The notes below the pieces were generated by a model. It was not told the origin of the DNA and did not search any database. It was given only the letters and a program-made list of their open reading frames with translations. The translations under genes and the position numbers were made by a program. From Bradyrhizobium sp. (lineage in GTDB: Bacteria > Pseudomonadota > Alphaproteobacteria > Rhizobiales > Xanthobacteraceae): a DNA stretch of 34,654 bases. The stretch's first letter is position 1, and each line of letters begins with the position of its first letter. Location: NCBI RefSeq assembly GCF_004799445.1, contig NZ_SSNA01000130.1, positions 1-34,654 on the forward strand, given 5' to 3'. Positions 25,774-34,654 of the stretch are shown piece after piece.

Positions 25774-26631
25774 TCAGTGCGCGCCGTGGGCCATGGTTTC
25801 CGCGCCGTGCCCCCAGACATAGATGCAGATGAAGAGGAACAGCCACACCACGTCGACGAAATGCCAGTACCAGGCGGCGAATTCGAAGCCGAGATGCTGC
25901 TTCGGGGTGAAATGCCCGGCATAGGTGCGCGCCAGGCAAACGATCAGGAAGATGGTGCCGACCAGCACGTGAAAGCCGTGGAAGCCCGTCGCCATGAAGA
26001 AGGTTGCGCCGTAGATATTGCCGGCGAACGAGAACGCGGCATGGGCGTATTCATAGGCCTGCACGCAGGTGAAGGTCGCGCCGAGCAGGATCGTCAGGAT
26101 CAGACCGTATTTCAGCCCCTGACGGTCGTTTCCCAGCAGAGCGTGATGCGCCCAGGTCACCGTGGTGCCCGAGGTCAGCAACAACAGCGTATTCAACAGC
26201 GGCAGATGCCAGGGGTCGAAGGTCTCGATGCCCTTGGGCGGCCAGACGCCGCCGAACAGTGCCTCGCGCGTGGCGTGAACCGGATCGCCGGGGAACAGCG
26301 ACGAGTTGAAGAAGGCCCAGAACCAGGCGACGAAGAACATCACTTCGGAGGCGATGAACAGGATCATGCCGTAGCGATGGCTGATCTGCACCACCCGGGT
26401 GTGATCGCCCTTGTACTGGGCCTCGCGGATCACGTCCGCCCACCAGCTCGCCATGGTGTAGAGCACGCCGATGGTGCCGATGCCGAAAACGATCGGCGCC
26501 GCTGAAAACAAATGATGCATCCAGGCGATCGCGCCGACCGCCATGATGAAGGCCGAAATGGAGCCGACGATCGGCCACGGGCTCGGATCGACGAGGTGAT
26601 AGTCGTGGTGCTTGACTTGCGCCGTAGCCAT
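25774..26631 (-). CDS. coxC: cytochrome c oxidase subunit III
   Basis: 285-residue membrane subunit of the aa3-type oxidase (also called CtaE). It starts [34 protein letters not shown] precedes the ATG. Hydrophobic helices match the seven of CoxC. Family marks: [22 protein letters not shown] with the conserved glutamate of helix [36 protein letters not shown], and the end [24 protein letters not shown]. It follows ctaG after 101 bp. The in-frame 16-residue upstream extension is not used. Last structural gene before the terminator at 25666. Confidence 0.97.
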   Translation of the reverse strand: MATAQVKHHDYHLVDPSPWPIVGSISAFIMAVGAIAWMHHLFSAAPIVFGIGTIGVLYTMASWWADVIREAQYKGDHTRVVQISHRYGMILFIASEVMFFVAWFWAFFNSSLFPGDPVHATREALFGGVWPPKGIETFDPWHLPLLNTLLLLTSGTTVTWAHHALLGNDRQGLKYGLILTILLGATFTCVQAYEYAHAAFSFAGNIYGATFFMATGFHGFHVLVGTIFLIVCLARTYAGHFTPKQHLGFEFAAWYWHFVDVVWLFLFICIYVWGHGAETMAHGAH

Positions 26632-26709
26632 TTGCGGTCTCTCCGTTAGCAGTGCCTGTTCAGCACTTTTTCGTCTCAAAAATCAAATACCCGGATCGCG
26701 GTGATCAGA

Positions 26710-26747
26710 GGCTTCCCTTTAAAGGCTTCCCTTCAAAGACTCCCTTT
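26710..26747. repeat. near-tandem 14-bp units at the ctaG 3' end
   Basis: GGCTTCCCTTTAAA (26710-26723) is followed directly by GGCTTCCCTTCAAA (26724-26737, one mismatch) and a decayed third unit GACTCCCTTT (26738-26747). The third unit encodes the KGSL end of CtaG and the second contains its stop codon. Confidence 0.7.
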
Positions 26748-27377
26748 GGGTTTGTCCGGCTCGCTTGCCGCCAGCGGCCTGGGGGCCGGATCGCGCACCG
26801 GATAGAAAGTATAGGACAGGGTGATGGTGTTCAGCCCGTCATTGTCGCTGTCGCTGACAATCGACGGGTCGACGTAGAACACCACCGGCATTTCACGTTT
26901 TTCACCGGGCGCAATAGTCTGTTCGGTGAAGCAGAAACAGTTGATCTTCTGGAAATACGCCCCGACCGTCAGCGGCGCCACATTGTAGGCGGCCTGCGCG
27001 GTCGTGGTCCGCGCCGACTGGTTGGTCACGGTGTAGAACACGGTGACCACTTCACCGATCTTGACCTCGATCTCGGTCTGCTCGGGCTCGAACTTCCACG
27101 GCAGCCCGGGCGCAACGTTGGAGTCGAAACGCACCGCGATCTTGCGCGCCAGCGGCGCGTTTGATGGCGCGGAGGTCGCGACCTGCGTCGTGCCGTTAAA
27201 GCCGGTGGCCCGGCAGAACCAGTTGTAGAACGGCACCGCCGCATAGGAGGCGCCAACCATCAGCACCACCACGAAGCCGCAGATCGCAGCGACCAGCGCA
27301 TCGCGCGTCAGGCCGCGGCGCGAAGCCATTTTCTGGCTTGCGGCAGGCGGTTCGCGTTTGGTCGGTTGGTTCGCCAT
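26733..27377 (-). CDS. ctaG: CtaG/Cox11 copper chaperone
   Basis: 214-residue protein that delivers copper to the CuB site of subunit I. A short cytoplasmic tail leads to one membrane helix (~27-48, [23 protein letters not shown]), then a periplasmic immunoglobulin-like domain. Diagnostic: [17 protein letters not shown] (C55), PWKFEPEQ, and the copper-binding CFCF motif with C147 and C149 in [10 protein letters not shown], followed by [16 protein letters not shown] frame from 28325 runs into this gene but is a shadow of ctaB. The ATG is 5 nt after the coxF stop, so the two are probably coupled. The 3' end lies in short tandem repeats. Confidence 0.96.
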   Translation of the reverse strand: MANQPTKREPPAASQKMASRRGLTRDALVAAICGFVVVLMVGASYAAVPFYNWFCRATGFNGTTQVATSAPSNAPLARKIAVRFDSNVAPGLPWKFEPEQTEIEVKIGEVVTVFYTVTNQSARTTTAQAAYNVAPLTVGAYFQKINCFCFTEQTIAPGEKREMPVVFYVDPSIVSDSDNDGLNTITLSYTFYPVRDPAPRPLAASEPDKPKGSL

Positions 27378-27382
27378 GTCCA

Positions 27383-27547
27383 CTACATCGGCCGCACTAG
27401 GACGGCCGGCCCCTTGACGATGGTGACCGCGAAAAACAGAACGACGAGAACGCCAAGCGCCAGCGCAATGGCGATCGACCGCTCGCGGCGGCTTTTCTTC
27501 TGCGCCTCGGTGAGAACAATTCCATTTCGCTCCTGCTTGTCGGCCAT
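27383..27547 (-). CDS. CoxF-like small membrane protein
   Basis: 54 residues, ATG at 27547, TAG ending at 27383. It begins [20 protein letters not shown], a charged cytoplasmic tail, then one membrane helix ([24 protein letters not shown]) and a short end (AVLVRPM). A gene of this size and layout is found between ctaB and ctaG in most alphaproteobacterial cox operons and is called coxF; it probably assists assembly of subunit I. It is 18 nt after the ctaB stop and 5 nt before the ctaG start. Easy to overlook because it is short. Confidence 0.85.
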   Translation of the reverse strand: MADKQERNGIVLTEAQKKSRRERSIAIALALGVLVVLFFAVTIVKGPAVLVRPM

Positions 27548-27565
27548 TGCCTTGCCACGCGTCCC

Positions 27566-28504
27566 CTACCAGACCAAAGGTGCGATGGCGCGGGCGATAA
27601 CCTCGATCAGCAAGGTAGCGAACAGCGCAAATAGATAGAGGATGGAGAACGCGAACAGTTTTCGCGTTGCGCGCAATGCTTCGCTGCCCTGGCGATGGCG
27701 GTAGACGTTGACCGCAAGTGCCAGCATGCCGCCGCCGAGAACCAGCGAGGCCACGCCATAGACTGCATCGAAATAGCCGAGCGGCCACGGCGCCACGGCG
27801 ATCGCGACCAGCACGACCGTATAGAGCAGGATCTGCAGCCGCGTCGCATCGGGACCGGCGACGACGGGCAGCATCGGCACGCCGGCGCGGGCATAGTCGT
27901 CGCTGCGGAACAGCGCCAGCGCCCAGAAATGCGGCGGGGTCCAGAAGAAGATGATCAAAAACAACAGCAGCGGTTCGACCGACAGCGAACCGGTCGCGGC
28001 CGCCCACGCCACCACCGGCGGCAAGGCGCCGGCGGCGCCGCCGATCACGATGTTCTGCGCGGTCCAGCGCTTCAGCGCCATGGTGTAGATCACGACGTAG
28101 AAGAAGATCGTGAACGCCAGCAGCGCTCCGGCGAGCCAGTTGACCAGGATGCCGAGCGTCATCACCGAGAAGAAGGCCAGCGTCATGCCGAAGGCCAGCG
28201 CTTCGGGCGGTGTGACCCGCCCGCGCGGGATCGGCCGGTTGGCGGTGCGCGACATCAGAGCGTCGATGTCGCGTTCGTACCACATGTTCAGCGCGCCCGA
28301 CGCGCCGGCCCCGACCGCGATGCAAAGTATAGAGGTGAACGCCAGCACCGGATGGACGTGGCCGGGCGCGATCATCAATCCCACCAGGGCGGTAAAGACC
28401 ACCAGCGACATCACCCGCGGCTTTAACAGCGCGACGTAGTCCGCAACTTCGGCCTCCGAAATCCGGGGCGACAGCTCGATGGCGTTATGATCGACAACCG
28501 ACAA
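27566..28504 (-). CDS. ctaB: heme O synthase (protoheme IX farnesyltransferase)
   Basis: 312 residues from the TTG at 28504. UbiA-family membrane enzyme that farnesylates heme B to heme O for the aa3 oxidase. First aspartate-rich motif [19 protein letters not shown]; second region with [30 protein letters not shown]; about eight helices, starting after [20 protein letters not shown]. Start choice: the TTG is preceded by AAGGGAAGAG, and the protein then starts [15 protein letters not shown], the common N-terminus. An ATG at 28528 and a TTG at 28540 are also in frame, but both lie in a perfect 13-bp hairpin (28526-28554). Between coxA and coxF in the operon. Confidence 0.93.
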   Translation of the reverse strand: MSVVDHNAIELSPRISEAEVADYVALLKPRVMSLVVFTALVGLMIAPGHVHPVLAFTSILCIAVGAGASGALNMWYERDIDALMSRTANRPIPRGRVTPPEALAFGMTLAFFSVMTLGILVNWLAGALLAFTIFFYVVIYTMALKRWTAQNIVIGGAAGALPPVVAWAAATGSLSVEPLLLFLIIFFWTPPHFWALALFRSDDYARAGVPMLPVVAGPDATRLQILLYTVVLVAIAVAPWPLGYFDAVYGVASLVLGGGMLALAVNVYRHRQGSEALRATRKLFAFSILYLFALFATLLIEVIARAIAPLVW

Positions 28505-28525
28505 GACAGGTCTCTTCCCTTGAAT

Positions 28526-28554
28526 CATGATCCGATCCAATGGATCGGATCATG
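28526..28554. repeat. perfect 29-bp palindrome between coxA and ctaB
   Basis: 13-bp arms (CATGATCCGATCC, 28526-28538; complement at 28542-28554) around AAT. On the minus strand it begins AGCATGATCCG, shared with repeat copy B, so it may belong to the same family. It lies 4 nt after the coxA stop (28558) and 22 nt before the ctaB TTG. Confidence 0.8.
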
Positions 28555-28557
28555 CTG

Positions 28558-31102
<2,545 letters not shown>

Positions 31103-31566
31103 GCCGTTCGCGCTCCCTTACATAAAACCCCAAAAGCATTCCACCGGACGGCGAAGCATGCTGCACGATCCGCCCCCTGACAAACGGCCTTGGGCTGTAC
31201 TTTTAGAAGTACACCTTAGAATTTGTTGGGCCAGATCGCTAGAACGCGTCGAAATCCAGCCTCTCAAACCATAATTCGCGGGCTCTCGCAATGCAGGAGT
31301 ACGGCGCGGAGGTGGGCATCACCGGCTAATCTGCGGATGTCACATTTTCTCGTGAAATCAGGCAAAAGCGATGGCTTGGCTGCCCGACGTGGCTTGACAG
31401 GCGGATTGCCCGATGTACGCACAGACGGAGTGCTCCCGAGGGGCCTGATTCGCGACCGAAAGCCGCGGTCCGTGCTGGCGCGAAATCGCCTTCAAGGCGC
31501 CGTCATTGCCGTGTCAGTCCGCTATCGGACTGGCTTTGCCAAGGAAATATCAAGGGATCGACCCCG
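31103..31566. promoter_or_regulatory. divergent intergenic region coxB / ialB-like gene
   Basis: 464 bp without a supported gene. For coxB a minus-strand TTGTCA (31184-31179) with a CATGCT-like -10 at 17-bp spacing is a weak promoter candidate. The dyad at 31196-31213 lies just upstream. A plus-strand TTGACA at 31394-31399 lacks a good -10. An open frame from 31223 (plus) overlaps the ialB-like gene and looks random. Confidence 0.45.
31196..31213. promoter_or_regulatory. dyad upstream of the cox operon, operator candidate
   Basis: TGTACTT-TTAG-AAGTACA: perfect 7-bp arms, AT-rich centre, ~95 nt ahead of the coxB ATG and just upstream of the candidate -35. The regulator is unknown. Confidence 0.5.
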
Positions 31567-32118
31567 ATGGGGCCTTCGAAACACCCGGCGAGGACCGCCG
31601 CCATCCGCCGCCATCCGTTTGCCGGGAGACGGCTGGGTGGCAGTCTGACCATCCTATTCTGGCTCGGCCTGACGGTGGCGGCGGGCGCGCAAGGCGCGGT
31701 GCGGTCGGTCCATGGTGACTGGCAAATCCGCTGCGACACCCCGCCGGGCGCGCAAGGCGAGCAATGCGCCCTGATCCAGAGCGTGGTAGCGGAAGACCGC
31801 TCCAACGCCGGTCTTACCGTCATCGTGCTCAAGACCGCCGACCAGAAGAGCAAGCTGATGCGGGTGGTGGCGCCGCTCGGCGTGCTGCTGCCCTCGGGGC
31901 TGGGCCTGAAACTCGACAATGTCGACGTCGGCCGCGCCGGCTTTGTCAGATGCCTGCCCAATGGCTGCGTGGCGGAGGTGGTGATGGACGACAAGCTGTT
32001 GGGTCAGTTGCGTACTGCCAAGACCGCGACCTTTATCATCTTCGAGACCCCCGAAGAGGGGATCGGCTTCCCGCTCAGCTTGAACGGGCTCGCTGAAGGA
32101 TACGACAAGTTGCCGTGA
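31567..32118 (+). CDS. invasion-associated locus B (IalB) family protein
   Basis: 183 residues. A basic N-terminus and hydrophobic segment (SLTILFWLGLTVAAGAQG, ~26-43) make a signal peptide. The mature domain has the IalB pattern: VHGDWQIRCDTPPGAQGEQCALIQSV, LMRVVAPLGVLLPSGLGLKLDN, GFVRCLPNGCVAEVVMDDKLL, and the end GIGFPLSLNGLAEGYDKL. Four cysteines (CDT, QCAL, RCLP, GCVA) likely pair. IalB is linked to host-cell entry in Bartonella; in free-living and symbiotic rhizobia such proteins are common and of unknown role. ATG at 31567 is used. Monocistronic, in front of tldD. Confidence 0.9.
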   Translation: MGPSKHPARTAAIRRHPFAGRRLGGSLTILFWLGLTVAAGAQGAVRSVHGDWQIRCDTPPGAQGEQCALIQSVVAEDRSNAGLTVIVLKTADQKSKLMRVVAPLGVLLPSGLGLKLDNVDVGRAGFVRCLPNGCVAEVVMDDKLLGQLRTAKTATFIIFETPEEGIGFPLSLNGLAEGYDKLP

Positions 32119-32189
32119 GGCAATGTGCCTCGCTGCGCGAGGCTTGGCAGACCCTCCCTTTTGTCGCGATTGTGACTATCTGGCATCTT

Positions 32190-32217
32190 GTCGTCCCCGC
32201 GAAAGCGGGGACCCATA
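32190..32217 (+). repeat. REP-like palindrome, left copy
   Basis: Hairpin unit with arms GTCCCCGC (32193-32200) and complement (32205-32212) around GAAA. An inverted copy lies at 32286-32313. Part of the very common Bradyrhizobium repeat that yields peptides like GPRFRGDD when translated. Confidence 0.8.
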
Positions 32218-32285
32218 CCCACAGGTTACCGTGTTGTAAGATGAGCTCCCGGCGAGTCTTTGGTTAGCTCACTAAATCCTGCGGC

Positions 32286-32313
32286 TGTGGGTCCCCGCTT
32301 TCGCGGGGACGAC
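32286..32313 (-). repeat. REP-like palindrome, right (inverted) copy
   Basis: Reverse-oriented copy of 32190-32217 (27 of 28 positions match), arms at 32291-32298 and 32303-32310. The two copies are 68 bp apart and can pair as one long stem just ahead of tldD. Confidence 0.8.
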
Positions 32314-32334
32314 CAGAGAAATTTTGGAGTCTTC

Positions 32335-33762
32335 ATGACGAATCCCCCCAGCACCTCGCTCCTGGACCGCGCCAACCTTGACCGTGATGCCGTACGTCAT
32401 CAGATCGCGAGGGGACTTGCGGGCGCCGACGACGGCGAGCTGTTCCTGGAATACGGCCAGACCGAAGCGCTGATGTTCGACAATGGCCGGTTGAAGCAGG
32501 CAACTTATGACACCTCGCAGGGCTTCGGCTTGCGCGCGGTAAAGGATGACGCGGTCGGCTATGCGCATTCTTCCGACGTCTCGCTGCCGGCGTTGATTCG
32601 CGCCGCCGACGCGGTCGCAGCGGTGCGCGGCGGCTACAGCGGAACCCTTGCGGCAGCACCGACCCACACCAATGTGCGGCTCTATGGCGACGACAATCCG
32701 CTCGATGCTCCCGGTTTCGAGGCCAAGGTAAAACTGCTGGCCGAAATCGACGCCTATGTCCGCGACAAAGACCCGAGGGTGCGCCAGGTTACGGTCAGCC
32801 TGGGCGCCACTTGGCAGGTGGTGGAGATTCTCCGCCCCGACGGCGAGAGCTACCGCGACATCCGCCCGCTGGTGCGGGTCAATATTTCGGTGGTCGCGGG
32901 CCAGGGCGACCGCCAGGAGAGCGGCAGCAAGGGCTATGGCGGCCGCGAGGGCTATGCCCGTTTCATCGATAGCAAGGCGTGGCGCGAGGCCGCCGACGGC
33001 GCGATCCGCGAGGCGCTGGTCAACCTCGAATCGGTTCCCGCGCCGGCCGGCGAAATGGACGTCGTGCTGGGGGCCGGCTGGCCCGGCGTGATGCTGCATG
33101 AGGCCGTCGGTCATGGGCTTGAGGGCGATTTCAACCGCAAGCAGACCTCCGCTTTCGCCGGCCTGATGGGCCAGCAGGTTGCGGCCAAGGGGGTCACGGT
33201 CGTCGACGACGGCACCATGGCGTCGCGGCGCGGCTCGCTGTCGATCGACGACGAGGGCACGCCAACCAACCGCACGGTGCTGATCGAGGACGGCATTCTC
33301 GTCGGCTACATGCAGGACCGCCAGAATGCCCGGCTGATGAACATGAAGCCGACCGGCAACGGCCGCCGCCAGGGCTATGCGCATGTGCCGATGCCGCGAA
33401 TGACCAACACCTACATGCTGGCGGGTAGCCGCGATCCCGCGGAAATCCTCGCCTCGGTCAAGAACGGCATCTACGCGGCCAATTTCGGCGGTGGCCAGGT
33501 CGACATCACCTCGGGCAAATACGTCTTCCAGTGCACCGAGGCCTACAAAATAGAAAACGGCAAGATCGGAGCGCCCTTGAAGGGCGCGATGCTGATCGGC
33601 AACGGCCCGACCGACCTGCATCGCATCACCATGGTTGGCAACGATCTCGCGCTCGATACCGGCATCGGCACCTGCGGCAAGAATGGCCAGGGCGTGCCGG
33701 TCGGCGTCGGCCAGCCGACGCTGCGGATGGAACGCATTACGGTCGGAGGAACCGGCTCATGA
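32335..33762 (+). CDS. tldD: metalloprotease TldD
   Basis: 475-residue subunit of the TldD/TldE zinc protease that trims peptide antibiotics and unfolded peptides. The zinc motif HExxxH is HEAVGH (255-260) in VMLHEAVGHGLEGDF. Other marks: ELFLEYGQTEALMFDNGRLKQ at the start, RRGSLSIDDEGTPTNRTVLIEDGILVGYMQDRQNARL, and RMTNTYMLAG. ATG at 32335 has GGAG five bases before it; a 25-residue upstream extension comes from the repeat element and is rejected. Its stop overlaps the lepB ATG (ATGA), so tldD and lepB are translationally coupled. The partner tldE is not in the window. Confidence 0.96.
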   Translation: MTNPPSTSLLDRANLDRDAVRHQIARGLAGADDGELFLEYGQTEALMFDNGRLKQATYDTSQGFGLRAVKDDAVGYAHSSDVSLPALIRAADAVAAVRGGYSGTLAAAPTHTNVRLYGDDNPLDAPGFEAKVKLLAEIDAYVRDKDPRVRQVTVSLGATWQVVEILRPDGESYRDIRPLVRVNISVVAGQGDRQESGSKGYGGREGYARFIDSKAWREAADGAIREALVNLESVPAPAGEMDVVLGAGWPGVMLHEAVGHGLEGDFNRKQTSAFAGLMGQQVAAKGVTVVDDGTMASRRGSLSIDDEGTPTNRTVLIEDGILVGYMQDRQNARLMNMKPTGNGRRQGYAHVPMPRMTNTYMLAGSRDPAEILASVKNGIYAANFGGGQVDITSGKYVFQCTEAYKIENGKIGAPLKGAMLIGNGPTDLHRITMVGNDLALDTGIGTCGKNGQGVPVGVGQPTLRMERITVGGTGS

Positions 33763-34529
33763 CGATCGAGCGGGAGTCTGTCGCCGCGAGGGCGCGGGGC
33801 TGGGGTGCTCAAGCTCTCCAGTTCGCTGCGGCATTGCTGATCGTTTTCCTCGCCAAGGGAGCGCTCGCCGAGCCCTTTTACGTTCCGTCAGGCTCCATGG
33901 AGCCGACGCTGATGATCGGCGATGCCTTGCTGGCGTCGAAATACCCCTACGGCTACGGCACCGCCTCGCTGCCGATCCAGATCAGCCTGCCCGAAACCGG
34001 GCGGGTGTTCGGCGGGACGCCGAAGCGCGGCGATGTCGTGGTATTCCGCTGGCCGGGCGACCGGTCGCAGGCCTGGGTCAAGCGCGTCGTCGGGCTGCCC
34101 GGCGATCGTATCCAGATGCGGCAGGGCCAGCTCTTCATTAACGACCGCGCCGCCACGCTGAAGCCCGATGGCATCGGCGAAGCGGAAGACGACAGTGGCG
34201 GATCGGAACCCGCGTATCGTTACATCGAGACTTTGCCGGGCGGCGTCAACCACGCGATTTTCAAGCTTCGCGACAATGGCCGGCTCGACAACACGCCTGA
34301 AGTGACGGTGCCGCCGAACCGCCTGTTCGTGATGGGCGACAACCGCGACAATTCCGCCGACAGCCGGGTCTCGGTCCGCGACGGCGGGGTCGGATTGTTG
34401 CCGATGGACAATCTGGTCGGCCGCGCCGACGCCGTGGTCGGATCCTGGGATCTCGGCATCCGTAGCCAGCCGGTGTGGACATGGCTGTCCGGCTTTCGGC
34501 TGGCGCGGTTCTTCACCGCGGTGCGTTGA
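33759..34529 (+). CDS. lepB: signal peptidase I
   Basis: 256-residue membrane protease that cuts Sec/Tat signal peptides. One N-terminal membrane helix (~17-38) leads to box B, YVPSGSMEPTLMIGD with catalytic S46; box D KRVVGLPGDRI with the general-base K108; box E GDNRDNSADSR. GGAGGA lies a few bases before the ATG, which overlaps the tldD TGA. Rhizobia often carry two type I peptidases, one with rnc-era and one elsewhere; this tldD-linked copy may correspond to the B. japonicum SipS, a symbiosis-related peptidase, but I could not verify the synteny. Confidence 0.95.
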   Translation: MTIERESVAARARGWGAQALQFAAALLIVFLAKGALAEPFYVPSGSMEPTLMIGDALLASKYPYGYGTASLPIQISLPETGRVFGGTPKRGDVVVFRWPGDRSQAWVKRVVGLPGDRIQMRQGQLFINDRAATLKPDGIGEAEDDSGGSEPAYRYIETLPGGVNHAIFKLRDNGRLDNTPEVTVPPNRLFVMGDNRDNSADSRVSVRDGGVGLLPMDNLVGRADAVVGSWDLGIRSQPVWTWLSGFRLARFFTAVR

Positions 34530-34548
34530 AGGCGACGCCGCGCCGAGG

Positions 34549-34654
34549 CTAGCCGCAGCACTCGCCCTTGCCGTTCTGCTGGATGGGCGGACAAGGCACC
34601 GAACCGTAGGAACAGAACACGCAACAATCGCCCGGCAGGGCCTTGAGTTTTTCA
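34549..34654 (-). CDS. GDCCVxC-type cysteine-rich protein, C-terminal end only
   Basis: The last 34 residues of a gene entering from the right edge; TAG at 34551-34549. The visible part starts EKLKALPGDCCVFCSYGSVP, then CPPIQQ, and ends GKGECCG. GDCCVFCSYGxVPCPPIQ is the signature of the small GDCCVxC-domain proteins (some of which carry selenocysteine in place of a cysteine), typically ~70 residues and found with heavy-metal transport genes. Six cysteines in this stretch suggest metal binding. Convergent with lepB, stops 19 bp apart. Confidence 0.8.
   Translation of the reverse strand, partial: EKLKALPGDCCVFCSYGSVPCPPIQQNGKGECCG

Noticed and set aside
26733..28325. 530-codon frame reading into ctaG
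   Set aside because: Its first ~315 codons are the wrong frame of ctaB and coxF; only the part from 27377 is CtaG.
31223..31648. 141-codon plus-strand frame before and across the ialB-like gene start
   Set aside because: Arg-rich random-looking sequence, no ribosome binding site, overlaps a better-supported gene.
32004..32222. 72-codon minus-strand frame reading MGMGPRFRGDD
   Set aside because: Derived from the REP-like repeat; this peptide is a known false gene product in such genomes.

Overview
The window is high-GC, gene-dense DNA that fits an alphaproteobacterium of the Bradyrhizobium/Rhodopseudomonas group (Bradyrhizobiaceae). The reasons are a C4-type 5-aminolevulinate synthase behind a perfect FixK/FNR box, a separate F0 ATP-synthase operon (atpI-B-E-b'-b), an aa3 oxidase cluster in the order coxB-coxA-ctaB-coxF-ctaG-coxC, an IalB-family protein, a LuxI that resembles the acyl-CoA-using BjaI/RpaI/BraI group, and short intergenic palindromes of the kind that litter Bradyrhizobium genomes. 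No tRNA, rRNA, insertion sequence, phage gene or CRISPR array was seen. Identifications rest on reading translated sequence and recalled family motifs; no database search was run.

Layout. 1-2983 (minus): a GltI-like amino-acid binding protein (cut by the window edge), a class III aminotransferase and an RpiR-type regulator, the last two translationally coupled. 3362-4591 (plus): hemA. 4747-9006: a very large hybrid histidine kinase with an SSS-transporter sensor, facing a NarL/FixJ-type response regulator. 9381-11045: an MHS-type MFS transporter with its own terminator. 11237-13875 (minus): YjbQ, a coiled-coil envelope protein, a DsbA-fold isomerase, and an SRPBCC gene preceded by what looks like a broken ArsR repressor gene whose operator survives. 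14011-16743 (plus): the F0 operon with a clear promoter and terminator. 16771-20974 (minus): lipoprotein, GNAT acetyltransferase, M16 peptidase, thrC. 21182-22423 (minus): ilvA. 22747-24406 (plus): luxR, luxI and a 57-residue ORF. 24477-31102 (minus): surf1, DUF983, coxC, ctaG, coxF, ctaB, coxA, coxB. 31567-34529 (plus): ialB-like gene, tldD, lepB. The right edge holds the 3' end of a GDCCVxC-type cysteine-rich protein.

How the parts work together. The cytochrome oxidase block encodes subunits I-III plus heme O synthase, the CuB chaperone CtaG and Surf1, and the F0 operon uses the proton gradient it builds. hemA feeds heme synthesis and carries a low-oxygen control site. The most interesting block is the quorum-sensing module at 22747-24406. 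It lies between surf1 and ilvA/thrC, has a perfect dyad operator directly after the luxR stop codon, and ends with an unannotated small protein whose position recalls CinS, the small protein made with CinI in Rhizobium. That small protein, the decayed ArsR switch and the dispersed palindrome family are the best candidates for undescribed biology here.
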